Below the pieces are notes generated by a model. That model saw only the letters and a list, made by a program, of their open reading frames with translations, did no database searches and had not been told where the DNA came from. Positions 25,900-35,289 of a DNA stretch of 64,000 nucleotides are shown here, in pieces; the first letter of the stretch is position 1, and every line of letters starts with the position of its first letter. Made by a program: the position numbers and the translations under genes. This DNA is from Anaerostipes faecalis (GTDB lineage: Bacteria; Bacillota; Clostridia; Lachnospirales; Lachnospiraceae), in the NCBI RefSeq assembly GCF_018982945.1, contig NZ_JABRXE010000006.1:1-64000 (forward strand), written 5' to 3'.

Positions 25900-27367
25900 C
25901 TATGATATCTAATAGAATTCTGTCCATTTTTTCTCTTGCGCCTCTTGTCTCATCAGCCATCAGTTTATTTCCGATTTTCCGGTAATAATGCACGGATAGT
26001 GTTGTGGTATGCCCTAGAAGCTTTGCTATCATCCAGTCATCCACATGCATTTCTGTTAATTTCTTTCCATAGCAGTGCCGGAATATATGTGTTCCAAATC
26101 GTAGCAGCTCGCCGTTATCATCCCGGATATCTTCCTGGCGTATCATCTTCATAATCTGATTTTGGATCATGCTATACTGATAAGGTTTCGTTGGCTCATC
26201 CTTTTTCACAAAGATGTAGGTTGTTTCTCCATACCGCTCCTTCGTATAATCAATCGCTTTCATGATAAGCCTTGCCACCTCTTCACTAATAGCTTTTTCA
26301 TATGTTATAGATTTTACCTGATCGATTCTGATAAAATATCGTCCTTCCCTCATGCTCAAACAATCTGGCTTTAAGGTTAAAGTATCCGATATTCGGGTTC
26401 CCAATAATTGGTGGATAATCAACGCCCTGCATATCTGTTCATCCATCTTGAAAATGTGTTCGTTTAATCTCTTGATTTCCGCATCTGTATAAAATCTAAA
26501 TAGATGCCTTGGTGTACTTGGGAAATCATTACTTAAAAATAATTCACTCATGCTCTGCCGTTCATAGAGATTCCCAACATCCTCTATTAATCTCCGCAGT
26601 GCGTAAAGATCTGATCTGTAATTTTTCCGCTCATGCGCTTCCGTCTGCAAATATATCAGGTACTGTTCTATGTGAAGCCGTTCCAGCTCCTGTAAAGATT
26701 TAATATCCGGGCATCGTTTTTCCAGAAACTTGGCAAACCGCTTGATGGCTGTCATCTCACTTTGAATAGTCCCTAATGGGGAATATTTCAGATGCATGAA
26801 AACCGCTTTTTTTACTTCCTCCCGGATGTCTGGCTGCGTGATCTTCGTAAAGTTGATTGTTTCCATATTCAGGATTGGGTTCGACTGGATCGGGAAGTCA
26901 AAATTCTTTAAGTTCCAGATATCCTTTTCCTGCTCATCCCGATCATCGTCCTCTTGCGCAAACTTCAAGATCTTCTTCATGTGTTTTACAATACCGGGAG
27001 TCTCAATTCCAATCTTGTCATATAATGCCCGGTATTTTTTGCTCGTTAAGGCATATCCCTTTTCCATCATCCAGCCTTTTAGCGTGAGGAGTATTTTTTC
27101 TTCATCTTTTGCATCCAGTCTGCGTATATTCCGGTCAATCAGAAAATCACGGATATTATTGTAATAAAGGATCTCACTTGTCATGCTGGAGGGAGAAAGT
27201 TTCTTTCCCCTATCCCATATAAATTCCTCTAGCAGCCTGCCGATGTCCTCCGCAGGAAGCCCTTCCAAATCAAAATATCGATCTGGACGGATATGCATTT
27301 TTTCAATTTGTTCCTCAGATGCCTGCTTGTAGCAGTCCAACTCATACACATAAATTCTTTTCTTCAT
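25874..27367 (-). CDS. Tyrosine recombinase 3 of the trio (497 aa)
   Basis: Phage-integrase-fold recombinase. Catalytic motifs: first Arg in HQLLGTRISDTLTLKPD, H-x-x-R in THIFRHCYGKKL, then KLLGHTTTLSVHYYRKIG with the nucleophilic Tyr. The long N-terminus (about 290 residues) holds core-binding helices. It overlaps the TnpB-like gene upstream by 4 bases. Tn554 itself has only two recombinases, so this third one matches recombinase-in-trio elements. Confidence 0.85.
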   Translation of the reverse strand: MKKRIYVYELDCYKQASEEQIEKMHIRPDRYFDLEGLPAEDIGRLLEEFIWDRGKKLSPSSMTSEILYYNNIRDFLIDRNIRRLDAKDEEKILLTLKGWMMEKGYALTSKKYRALYDKIGIETPGIVKHMKKILKFAQEDDDRDEQEKDIWNLKNFDFPIQSNPILNMETINFTKITQPDIREEVKKAVFMHLKYSPLGTIQSEMTAIKRFAKFLEKRCPDIKSLQELERLHIEQYLIYLQTEAHERKNYRSDLYALRRLIEDVGNLYERQSMSELFLSNDFPSTPRHLFRFYTDAEIKRLNEHIFKMDEQICRALIIHQLLGTRISDTLTLKPDCLSMREGRYFIRIDQVKSITYEKAISEEVARLIMKAIDYTKERYGETTYIFVKKDEPTKPYQYSMIQNQIMKMIRQEDIRDDNGELLRFGTHIFRHCYGKKLTEMHVDDWMIAKLLGHTTTLSVHYYRKIGNKLMADETRGAREKMDRILLDIIDGWDDYEI

Positions 27368-29340
27368 TTTTTATCACCACGCTTCTTGACCGTGATCGCT
27401 GAAGCCAAGTCATTCCCCTGCTTCTTAAAATAGGCATCACTCGCTTTTGCAATCCTTCTTGGCATAAAGTCTACATACTGCTTCGTCATATCCTCTGAGA
27501 AGTGTCCGAGATAATCCCGAATCGTCTGTATGGAAACGCCGTCATCATAAAACCGGGTAGCCAGCGTATGCCTGTAATCATGGCTTTTAAAAATATATTC
27601 TCCATCTGCAATCTGGTTCCTAATGCAATGCTGTTGGAATTCCTTCCGGAATGTCCCTACCCGGTATGCTCCGCCATTTTTCCCTTTAAATATATAATCT
27701 TTGGGCCGGATATGATTTTTCTCTACATATTTCCTCATCACTTTATATAACACAAGCGGAATCGGAATCATTTTGTCTGCTTTCATCTTAATCTGATAAA
27801 CTTTCAGCCATGCATCTTCTCCATCCCAATAGTAGGCATCTCCTTTTAATGTGCATACCTCGCTGATTCTAAGTCCAGTACACCACAGATGTAAAAATAT
27901 CAACCTGGGAACCTGCGGAAATAAGTGGAGCTTATACAGAATCTCCATATAAACTTCTTCCTCCACTGTTCTGTCATGATGCTCTGGGTATGCCTTTTTC
28001 AGATAATACTCCGGTTGGAATGGGATTTCTTTGATATATCCCCGCACATTCAAAAACTGATAAAACTTCAGATAACACACAATTCTTTTATTAAATGTGT
28101 CATCCTTTGTATCCTTTTCTTCCAGTTCCCTGAAATAGCCATCCAGCTGATTTTCATCCACCTGACAGATGGATATTTCGTCATTAAAATATTCCAGCAG
28201 TTTCTTAACCTCATATAACTGCGACCGAATATTAGCTATAGTAAGCCCTCCGATTCCAACATGATATTTTGCATATTCCTGCAAAAGTTCCCGATTCTTC
28301 TTATTTGTAACTTCTATAAAGCTCAATCTCTGCACCGGACTACTCGGATTAAGTCTGTCCTCCGCTAAGTGGAACCGCTCCATATACCACACATTTGCTT
28401 GCCAGTGAATCTCCGGCGCGGTCAAAAATAAAATTTTCCGGCTGTTATCTATGATCTGCATGGAATTCTTTACATTGACCACTTTCCCTTCCACAATCTT
28501 TTCAAATTGGTGGATCTGACGAAGTTCCAAGCACTCCAAATCTTCGATGCCATCATCCACACAGAAATCATACAGCCAGTGCAGGGGCAATAAGAAGCGC
28601 ACCCTTCTTTCCTTGGGATCGTTCCGGTATAGGTTTTCCAGTATGTAATTTAATAGCTGGAACACCTGCCTTTTTAATTTCTCAGGCGCTCTCCTGGCAA
28701 AATCCCATACCAGTTCCTGTTTATCCTGAACATATTCAAAATCCTTGACCAGTTCCGGATCTGACAGATAGGGCAGGAAAATAATCTGTGCTTTGTACTG
28801 CATCCGATGTTTTACCATGCCTGGCAGGCTCCTCATTTCACTCCGTATGCTGTACTGCTTTATACGGTCGAACACCTTCAGATATTTCAGGACATTTTTA
28901 CTGTGTTTCTCCTGCTGTAGTTCCGCTTCATATCGACTCCGAGTATTATAATCAATATCCTTGATATGGTGGATTCCCTGTCGGATAAGAAACCTCTGAA
29001 CGTTCCCTTTCAATGCCTCATCCGGTACCTGACATTCCTTAATCTCTGAGAGGAGCTCCCCATATTCGATTTCTATCCAATACTTCTGAATCCTCCGCAA
29101 GGCGGATGACCGATCAATAGCGCGCTGTCTTGTATATCGGCAGCTGTCCATCAGAAATTTTTTGTATTCCCTGAAATCAGTTTCCTCTATCAGCGTGACA
29201 TCATAAATGTCCTTTTGTATCAGATAGCTCTCTGCTTCTTCCCACAATTCCCTCTGCAATATTCCGCCTGACATAAGCTGCCTATGCAGATGCCGTATAT
29301 CCTCCTGCCGTTCAGCTTGCAGCAATCTAATTGCAGACAC
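27364..29340 (-). CDS. TnpB-like tyrosine recombinase 2 (658 aa)
   Basis: Large tyrosine recombinase of the size and organization of Tn554 TnpB: the ~450-residue N-terminal part is DNA-binding, followed by the catalytic domain with WCTGLRISEVCTLKGD, the SHDYRHTLATRFYDDG box and YLGHFSEDMTKQYVDF carrying the Tyr. Fifteen bases follow TnpA. It overlaps recombinase 3 by 4 bases, so the three are cotranslated. Confidence 0.88.
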   Translation of the reverse strand: MSAIRLLQAERQEDIRHLHRQLMSGGILQRELWEEAESYLIQKDIYDVTLIEETDFREYKKFLMDSCRYTRQRAIDRSSALRRIQKYWIEIEYGELLSEIKECQVPDEALKGNVQRFLIRQGIHHIKDIDYNTRSRYEAELQQEKHSKNVLKYLKVFDRIKQYSIRSEMRSLPGMVKHRMQYKAQIIFLPYLSDPELVKDFEYVQDKQELVWDFARRAPEKLKRQVFQLLNYILENLYRNDPKERRVRFLLPLHWLYDFCVDDGIEDLECLELRQIHQFEKIVEGKVVNVKNSMQIIDNSRKILFLTAPEIHWQANVWYMERFHLAEDRLNPSSPVQRLSFIEVTNKKNRELLQEYAKYHVGIGGLTIANIRSQLYEVKKLLEYFNDEISICQVDENQLDGYFRELEEKDTKDDTFNKRIVCYLKFYQFLNVRGYIKEIPFQPEYYLKKAYPEHHDRTVEEEVYMEILYKLHLFPQVPRLIFLHLWCTGLRISEVCTLKGDAYYWDGEDAWLKVYQIKMKADKMIPIPLVLYKVMRKYVEKNHIRPKDYIFKGKNGGAYRVGTFRKEFQQHCIRNQIADGEYIFKSHDYRHTLATRFYDDGVSIQTIRDYLGHFSEDMTKQYVDFMPRRIAKASDAYFKKQGNDLASAITVKKRGDKK

Positions 29341-29355
29341 TTGACCGCCTCCTTC

Positions 29356-30474
29356 CTATAACAGATCCTGAATGCCATACATAGCCTGATGTTTATTGTA
29401 GAATTCATCACTGACCTGTATCAGTTCCTCATCTGTTATATTCAGATACTTCATGGTCGTCTCGATATTCCGATGTCCGAGTGCCTGACTGATAAGTTCC
29501 AGCTTCCAGCCATCCTTCCGTCTTGCATTTGCAAAATAATGCCTTAACCTATGCGGGGATGCTTTGATGCCAGTCTTACTCTCCAGCCTCCGGAGCATGG
29601 CATATACACCGCTTACCTTGAATGGCTTTCCAACATAGTCACCGGAAATATTAATGAATAGGTACTCCTGCTTCATAATCAGTTCCTTGTAGTCTTCGAT
29701 GTAAAACATTAAGATATCAAATGTCGCATCGCTGACCTTTGCCCTGCGGAACTCCGCATTCTTTGCCCTTGCACCGTTTTCATTATCTTCCCGAAAATTC
29801 ACATAGATCATGTGGTTTTTATAATCAATGTCCTCCATATACCGTACTCCCAAGAGTTCCCCGATACGGAATCCTGTCTCAGCCAATAATAAAAGCAGAA
29901 CCTGATCGCGGCAGTTTGCGCATTCCTGCAGCAAACTTACGATCTTGTCCTGCTCAATGGTTTTTCCCTGATGTCCTTTTTCTTTCAGATAGCCGTGAAA
30001 ACTCTTCCGATTCAGCACCCTTCTGACACCTATCGAGTTTCGCACAATCGTCTGTGCGTCCGATAACACTTTCAGGCTCTCTGACTGGCCGTTTTCCCGT
30101 TCCATAAAAGTATAGAACCGGAACACTTCTTTCAGATATGCATTGCAAGTCTCATTATTGGGGAGTTTTGAATATTCCTCCCTGCTATGCTCACCTGCTT
30201 TTAACCATATCAGAAAGTCTGTAAAATGTTCATGCTGTTCAGCATATTTCATTTGATATATATCGTCCAGATGCAATTGGTTTTCATCCATATAATTCAA
30301 ATAATAGGATAATGCAAATGCACTTCTCCGGATCGTATTCGGTGATATCTTCGACCGTTTCTTATGCATCAGATATTTGGAAGGTAAAAGTACAATATCC
30401 ATGCTTTCCTTCTCTCGGATAAAATAGAATTTTTCCTGTTTTTCAGTCTGCATACCTACTACATATTGTGCCAT
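29356..30474 (-). CDS. TnpA-like tyrosine recombinase 1 (372 aa)
   Basis: Tyrosine recombinase similar in size to Tn554 TnpA. Motifs: LAETGFRIGELLGVRY (first Arg), PHRLRHYFANARR (H-x-x-R), and ALGHRNIETTMKYLNIT (Tyr). The start at MAQYVVGMQTEKQ (30474) follows a GAGGAAGTGAG purine stretch; the longer frame has no site. First gene of a five-gene leftward operon (TnpA, TnpB, recombinase 3, two DUF6262). It lies about 170 bp from the end of the DinG-like gene. Confidence 0.88.
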   Translation of the reverse strand: MAQYVVGMQTEKQEKFYFIREKESMDIVLLPSKYLMHKKRSKISPNTIRRSAFALSYYLNYMDENQLHLDDIYQMKYAEQHEHFTDFLIWLKAGEHSREEYSKLPNNETCNAYLKEVFRFYTFMERENGQSESLKVLSDAQTIVRNSIGVRRVLNRKSFHGYLKEKGHQGKTIEQDKIVSLLQECANCRDQVLLLLLAETGFRIGELLGVRYMEDIDYKNHMIYVNFREDNENGARAKNAEFRRAKVSDATFDILMFYIEDYKELIMKQEYLFINISGDYVGKPFKVSGVYAMLRRLESKTGIKASPHRLRHYFANARRKDGWKLELISQALGHRNIETTMKYLNITDEELIQVSDEFYNKHQAMYGIQDLL

Positions 30475-30644
30475 TTTACTCACTTCCTCTCTTTCTAACG
30501 CTATACACAGTATACCCACTTCATGCGAATAAAGCTATCACAAATCCCACCAATCCGGCGAAAAACGCCCGAAAAACTCCAACAAACTTTCGGCTCCAAA
30601 GCGTCCTGTTTTTTAAGCAGAACCAACAATGCCGGAAACTGTTT

Positions 30645-32612
30645 CTACATATAATATTCTTCCCGTTTTTGTCTGCGGATAAAGGCTTCCACATCCTCAA
30701 TAGACTCCGCCATCTGGCAGGCCGGAAGCGCGCACAGCACATCCTCATGGTACCGACCTCCGGCCACTGCCCGGTGGTCCAGGATGGACACCACGCAGGT
30801 GTCGCTCTCTGTCCGGATCGCCCGTCCAAATCCCTGCCGCAGCTTCTTCTGCATATCCGGCACAATGATGTCTCGGATGTAATCTGTCAAAGTCGCATAC
30901 CGTTCTTTCTCCGCTTCACTAAGCGGGTCCGGCACAGCAAAGGGGAGCCTTACAATGATCAGCGAGGACACGATATCACCGGGGAAGTCCACACCCTCCC
31001 AACAGGAACCTGCTGCGAACAGCACCGCATTTTCCAGTGTCTTGAACCGCATGATCTCCTCCTGGGCGTTGCGCCACACCTCCACCATGGGAAAGGGCAG
31101 GCTGTCCCGGAGGATCTGGTAAACGCTGCCCATCAAAGAGTAAGAGGTGAACAGCACCAGCGTATGCCCGTAGGTCGAACAGATCAGCCGCTGGATATGC
31201 TTTGCCAGCATGGCCGCTTCCTCACGGCTGCCATGCTTCGTCCGTTGCAGAGTCTGCGGCAGATACAGCAGACAGTTCTTGTCGTATGCAAAAGGGGATT
31301 TCGCCACATATTCAAACACCCGCTTTTCTTTCCCCAGCCCGGTCTCCTGCCGGGTGCGGGAAAATCCGTTCCCGGCCTTTAAGGTGCCGCTGGTCAGGAT
31401 GGCGGGAAAGCCCTGGCTCCAGAGCGTCCCGGACAAAAGTTCCGGGATCTTCCGGCTTGTGGCGCACAACTGGGGCAGGTTTCCTTTTTCATGTTCCAGA
31501 TGCAGGATGTACCGATTGTTTTGAGACAGGAACAGGTTGAGGACTTCTTCTGCTTCTTCCAGCCGGTTCTTTATCCATTTCGGGGTAATACTTTTCAGTG
31601 TTACTTTCAGCTCCCCAATCAATCCTTTTCCTTCCACCAACACAATAGCGCATTCCTCCGTCAGACGGAAAGCCGAGTCCAACCCCCGGCTGGTCATATG
31701 GTTCTCACCGATCACATGGAACAGGTTATGGAACACTCCCTTCAGCCGCTTGGCTGCCATGGCCTGATGCTCCCTCTCTAAAAAATAGCAGATTTCCAGA
31801 ACGTCCTCATAGCAGAGGGACTTCCCATACATCTGCCTTGCCGCCTCCGGCAGCTTATGGGCCTCGTCCACGATGAGCGCCCGGTAATCTGATAATAGTG
31901 GCTTATATTCCTTTGCCCGGTGGGAGGCATCCGCCAACAGATAATTGTGGTTGCAGATCTGGAAAAAGATATCCGTATCCCGCGCCTCTTTCAGATAAGT
32001 CTGGTACCGGCAGCTTGTCCTTCCCGGACACTCCTTCGGGCAGAACTTCGGGACACACACCAGCCTGCGGTCAAACCCGCTTAAGTTAGGAACCGCGTCC
32101 AGATCGTAAACCTGCCGCAGCGAGAACAGCGCTTTTTTCTGCGCTTCATTCTTTGGCTTCTCCCGAATTGCTGCCAGCCGCACTTCCAGACGGTTGTCGC
32201 AGACAAAATGCTCTTTGCCCTTGCGCACGATCGCTTTCAGTGGCGTTTCAATCATACCTGCCGCAAGGAACACCTCCGACAGAAAGGGGATGTATTCCTG
32301 GATGATTGCCTCCTGCAGCGCAATGCTGGAGGTGGAGATCACCACCGGGCGATTGTCGCACAAACGCCCGCCGCCCATGGCTGCCGCATACCTGCGCATC
32401 AGGACACAGGCCACCAGATAGGCGTAGGTCTTTCCGATTCCCACCCCGGCATCACACAGCGCGATCTTTCCTTCCAGCAGGGTATCCAGCATTTGATGGC
32501 TGAGTTTTACCTGTTCCTCTCTCACGCTTAGCCCCGCCTCCGGGAGCAGCTTTAGAAAAATCTCATCAATCTCTTTATGTGCTTTTCTCTGATATTGATT
32601 TTGGTAACACAC
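30645..32612 (-). CDS. DinG/Rad3-like ATP-dependent DNA helicase (655 aa)
   Basis: Superfamily 2 helicase: Walker A CDAGVGIGKTYAYLV, DEAH box LIVDEAHKLPEAA, four cysteines between them (FCPKECPGRTSC and upstream) as in the iron-sulfur helicases XPD/DinG, and C-terminal motifs LFAAGSCWEGVDFPGD and GFGRAIRTESD. The GTG at 32612 is preferred because AGGAAGG lies 7 bases upstream; the ATG at 32636 is an alternative. Base composition matches the conjugation genes at 46-64 kb rather than the neighbouring recombinases, so it is likely part of the conjugative element. Confidence 0.85.
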   Translation of the reverse strand: MCYQNQYQRKAHKEIDEIFLKLLPEAGLSVREEQVKLSHQMLDTLLEGKIALCDAGVGIGKTYAYLVACVLMRRYAAAMGGGRLCDNRPVVISTSSIALQEAIIQEYIPFLSEVFLAAGMIETPLKAIVRKGKEHFVCDNRLEVRLAAIREKPKNEAQKKALFSLRQVYDLDAVPNLSGFDRRLVCVPKFCPKECPGRTSCRYQTYLKEARDTDIFFQICNHNYLLADASHRAKEYKPLLSDYRALIVDEAHKLPEAARQMYGKSLCYEDVLEICYFLEREHQAMAAKRLKGVFHNLFHVIGENHMTSRGLDSAFRLTEECAIVLVEGKGLIGELKVTLKSITPKWIKNRLEEAEEVLNLFLSQNNRYILHLEHEKGNLPQLCATSRKIPELLSGTLWSQGFPAILTSGTLKAGNGFSRTRQETGLGKEKRVFEYVAKSPFAYDKNCLLYLPQTLQRTKHGSREEAAMLAKHIQRLICSTYGHTLVLFTSYSLMGSVYQILRDSLPFPMVEVWRNAQEEIMRFKTLENAVLFAAGSCWEGVDFPGDIVSSLIIVRLPFAVPDPLSEAEKERYATLTDYIRDIIVPDMQKKLRQGFGRAIRTESDTCVVSILDHRAVAGGRYHEDVLCALPACQMAESIEDVEAFIRRQKREEYYM

Positions 32613-32677
32613 TTTTATTACCTTCCTTTCACGCATGGCGTCAATACCAAAGAAAAACACACAGCTTTTTTAAACTG

Positions 32678-32703
32678 CGGCTGTGAGTTTCCCCACAGCC
32701 GCA
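32678..32703. terminator. Hairpin upstream of the helicase gene
   Basis: GCGGCTGTG and CACAGCCGC arms with a short loop lie 65 bp upstream of the helicase start: an attenuator for that gene or the end of an upstream transcript. Confidence 0.5.
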
Positions 32704-33226
32704 TATCTATCTGATATCAACGACACACTTCTATTGATTTCTTATAATTTGGTTCATTCATTTCCGGCGTCACATTTGACCTCGCACCCCTGCCGCCGCT
32801 GCCATGGCCGTCCATGGCTTTTTGGGAACACTACCGGCAGGCATCTGGCGGATGCCGTTCGCAGATGTTCTGAGGGTCTTGCTGATTACAACCCGGAGTC
32901 CATCCTCTGCTCGTTGGCAGAATGTCGTATCATTATCCCCCATGGATGCTCATGGCGGGGAGCCAGCCGCGGCTCCCTGTCAGGTCTGATTCATCGCTCG
33001 GAGAGAACCGAAACAGACACCGGGACTGATCCGGATACCCTTTCAGGTCTCCGGCCAGCCAGCAGTGTCCATCCCAGTCCCCTTGTCATGGCGCTCATCC
33101 TGCAACGCTACTATCCATGGGAACGTACCAGTAATGCTGGTATGAAGTTTTCAAGGTACAGTGAAAAGGGACAGTATCCCCCTTTCTACTTACTAGCCGG
33201 TGGGAAGCCCCGTTTTTATTCAGCTT
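32704..33226. other. 523-bp GC-rich gap with several hairpins, no credible gene
   Basis: No frame here has family motifs or a good ribosome binding site. The stretch has closely spaced stem-loops: GCCATG/CATGGC (32801-32818), GGCATC/GATGCC (32840-32856), GGAGCC/GGCTCC (32959-32976) and TACCAG/CTGGTA (33126-33142). It may be a structured RNA or a leader between the sigma-like gene and the helicase. Confidence 0.45.
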
Positions 33227-33655
33227 TCAAAATTTTTTTATTTTTTCCCGCAGCCGTCTCAATTTCGTATACACCGTCTGCTCTGGCCTGCCTACACATA
33301 CAGCAATCTCCTTTGGTGCATACCCCATCATCTTAAGGACAACGATCTGCAGCGTTTCCCGATCCGCTTCCAAAAGGATATGTAACAGCTTTTCATCGCT
33401 GATGGAGTTCAGCAATTCCTCCACGCTCCGGATCTCCGGTTCTGTGGCCTCCGATTCTGCCAGCAGGAGTTCCATGTAATCCAGCAGGGAAGTCTGATGC
33501 TCCTGAAAACGCCTGTCGGAATTAAAATCCGCCCAATCGCTTTCACGCAGTGCCTGTATGGCTGCCTCATCCATGCCAAGCTCCCGCAGCTTCTGTTCTT
33601 CCCGTTCTTTCCACTGTTTCCATTTCCATTCTTCTTTTGCTTTGTTATAAGCCAT
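33227..33655 (-). CDS. Sigma-70 region 4-like regulator (142 aa)
   Basis: The N-terminal half is charged (KEEWKWKQWKEREEQKLRELGMDEAAIQALRESDWADFNSDRRF), the C-terminal ~60 residues look like a sigma region 4 helix-turn-helix (LQIVVLKMMGYAPKEIAVCVGRPEQTVYTKLRRLREKIKKF). Such proteins are common regulators in clostridial conjugative elements. GGAGG lies 9 bases before the ATG. It precedes the helicase, separated by the structured gap. Confidence 0.75.
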   Translation of the reverse strand: MAYNKAKEEWKWKQWKEREEQKLRELGMDEAAIQALRESDWADFNSDRRFQEHQTSLLDYMELLLAESEATEPEIRSVEELLNSISDEKLLHILLEADRETLQIVVLKMMGYAPKEIAVCVGRPEQTVYTKLRRLREKIKKF

Positions 33656-33949
33656 CCTTTCTTACCTCCGATTTGAATTTTTTAGAAATCAAATCGAAGT
33701 GATGGCGGTGACCGGCATCTTAATATCCCCTCGCAGGGACAGTTGAAACTGTATCTAAAGCCACCGGAATATCCGGCGCCTGCTCCTCCATAGGCCGGCA
33801 GTGCCCATAAAACAGCGAATGGCTCTGCCGCAAATCTTATTTCCCGGATTTTCAAAGGCCGGGACTCCCCTCAACAACTTCAATAAAATACCTCTTGCGA
33901 GGGCAGCTATATGTAAGATGCAAGACACCAATATCCGCTAAAAATCGAC

Positions 33950-33996
33950 AAAGAAAAGTGCCAGGGAGCTTCTGGTGCTTCCTGGCACTTTTCTTT
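33950..33996. terminator. 20-bp-arm hairpin
   Basis: Left arm 33950-33969 and right arm 33977-33996 pair over 20 bases with one mismatch; the ends are A/T-rich, so it can terminate transcription in either direction. No gene ends right beside it. Confidence 0.65.
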
Positions 33997-34136
33997 GATA
34001 TGGAGATATGTGAGTTATTGTAGTGATTTAATATGCAGTTTAGTGCGTGTTCAAAAGCATAAAACACCACCGCGCGGGCCGGGATTTTTTTCGGTAATCA
34101 CCCGGCAGGAACCGATCCCTTTCCAAAAAACTAAAG

Positions 34137-34303
34137 ACCATCCGTGATCCCTCCTGGCGGCTGGTCACAGATGGTACGCGAATAAGCCCTGCTGCGAGAA
34201 GCCGTTTTTTTTATTGGCTTCCCGACAGGGCTGCATATATTTCTACAAAATCGGCATTATAACACCTATTCTGCACATACTTTAAGGGAATGTGTTTTCC
34301 CTT
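34137..34303. promoter_or_regulatory. Three hairpins in the leader before the XRE gene
   Basis: ACCATCCGTGA (34137-34147) pairs with TCACAGATGGT (34165-34175); AGCCCTG..GAAGCC with GGCTTC..CAGGGCT (34185-34232), its loop holding a T-run; and AAGGGAA with TTCCCTT (34284-34303) about 35 bp before the start codon. With the hairpin at 33950, the 33656-34338 gap is all structure and no gene: possible attenuation, an operator, or a recombination/transfer site. Confidence 0.5.
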
Positions 34304-34338
34304 ACCGGTACGGTAGAATATATTTGAGGTGAGCCATT

Positions 34339-34704
34339 ATGCCGAAAGACAATCTATTGTTTTTGGGAAGCCGCATCCGAACCATGCGGAAGAAATGCGG
34401 CCTTACCCAGCAGGCGCTGGCTGATCAGTGTGGCTTGGCGGTTAAGACCGTTCAGGACATTGAAAAAGGACGTAAGAATCCTTCTTACGAGACTTTATCC
34501 CTGTTGATCGAACGCCTGGGAATCTCCCCTGATTCCCTTTTTCCAGCCAAGGCCACCCCGGAAGACGAGTTGACACAGCACGTCATGGGAAAGCTCCGTT
34601 TGTGCAGTGAGGAAAATCAGCGATTCCTGCTACGCACAATGGACTTCTTAGCAGAGGAGCTGCTAACCAGCCAGCCAAAAACGGAACCTGATGGTTCTAA
34701 GTGA
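34339..34704 (+). CDS. XRE-family regulator (121 aa)
   Basis: HTH protein: residues 9-62 form the XRE domain (SRIRTMRKKCGLTQQALADQCGLAVKTVQDIEKGRKNPSYETLSLLIERLGIS); the C-terminal ~45 residues are helical. GAGGTG precedes the ATG. It is divergent from the sigma-like gene and GC-rich like the conjugation genes, so it is probably a master switch of the element. A terminator follows directly. Confidence 0.82.
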   Translation: MPKDNLLFLGSRIRTMRKKCGLTQQALADQCGLAVKTVQDIEKGRKNPSYETLSLLIERLGISPDSLFPAKATPEDELTQHVMGKLRLCSEENQRFLLRTMDFLAEELLTSQPKTEPDGSK

Positions 34705-34741
34705 AACCAGTAGGACAAGAATTCCTTGTTTCTGCTGGTTT
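34702..34741 (+). terminator. Terminator after the XRE gene
   Basis: GAAACCAG ... ACAAG pairs with CTTGT ... CTGGTTTC and is followed by a T-rich run. Confidence 0.65.
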
Positions 34742-34862
34742 CTCTTATTTTCCATCAGGAACGTTTACTATTCTACACTACCGATTTCTGGATGAGTTCT
34801 GAACCGTTTCTGGTTTTTATCATTTTTCAAAAATCGTTCGACAAAATATGACAAAAACAAAC

Positions 34863-34912
34863 AGAGCCGACAACCTGAGAGTGTGATCACCTCCCAATAG
34901 GTTATCGGCTCT
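34863..34912 (-). terminator. Terminator after the KTR gene
   Basis: AGAGCCGACAACCT (34863-34876) pairs with AGGTTATCGGCTCT (34899-34912) with one mismatch; read on the minus strand the stem is followed by GTTTGTTTTTG. It lies 5 bases beyond the KTR stop codon. Confidence 0.65.
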
Positions 34913-34916
34913 GCGT

Positions 34917-35090
34917 CTAAGCGTCTGGCTCTTTGATAACTGACATATTCATTTGTCGTACATTGATTAACATTTCCTGTTTACACTTGGGACAGTACAA
35001 AGGGAATTTTTCAAGTACCGTATCTTGCCGTATCTTCAACCTCGTTTTATTGCCACATGATGGGCATAAGATCCATTCTGCTTTTTGCAA
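34917..35090 (-). CDS. Cysteine-rich KTR domain protein (57 aa, TTG start)
   Basis: A small protein with two C-x-x-C pairs (ILCPSCGNKTRLK and LYCPKCKQEM), a zinc-ribbon matching the cysteine-rich KTR proteins found in Tn916/ICE-type elements. The start is TTG at 35090 with GGAGGA 8 bases upstream, which is why ATG-only searches miss it. It marks the left edge of the AT-rich cargo. Likely a regulator or nucleic-acid-binding protein; its role is not established. Confidence 0.75.
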   Translation of the reverse strand: MQKAEWILCPSCGNKTRLKIRQDTVLEKFPLYCPKCKQEMLINVRQMNMSVIKEPDA

Positions 35091-35251
35091 CAGACCTTCC
35101 TCCGTTTCTCCTTCAACTCAATTTGTGCATTTTTTCTTATAATGGTTCATAAATACCGTTATGTACTTTTAGAAGCCCATATTTTACAGCATAAATTCCC
35201 AAACTTACAGCAGCTACTATTCAGAATTCACTAGGATACAAGGAAGAGAAC

Positions 35252-35272
35252 AGCCAGACACTGTGTCTGGCT
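35252..35272 (-). terminator. Terminator after the DUF6440 gene
   Basis: AGCCAGACAC and GTGTCTGGCT, a perfect 10-bp stem with a 1-base centre, 17 bp beyond the stop codon. Confidence 0.6.
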
Positions 35273-35289
35273 GCCCTTCTAGTAAATTC

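Noticed and set aside
24900-30644. Defined ends of the recombinase element
   Set aside because: ACTGTGTA occurs near both edges (24911, and reversed about 30508), but 8 bases are too few to call ends.
32683-33336. 217-codon plus-strand frame
   Set aside because: It covers a hairpin-rich gap and the sigma-like gene in reverse, with no motif and no start signal.
33852-34070. 72-codon minus-strand frame
   Set aside because: It reads through the 20-bp-arm hairpin; no motif or binding site.
34933-35142. 69-codon plus-strand frame
   Set aside because: Antisense to the better-supported KTR gene.
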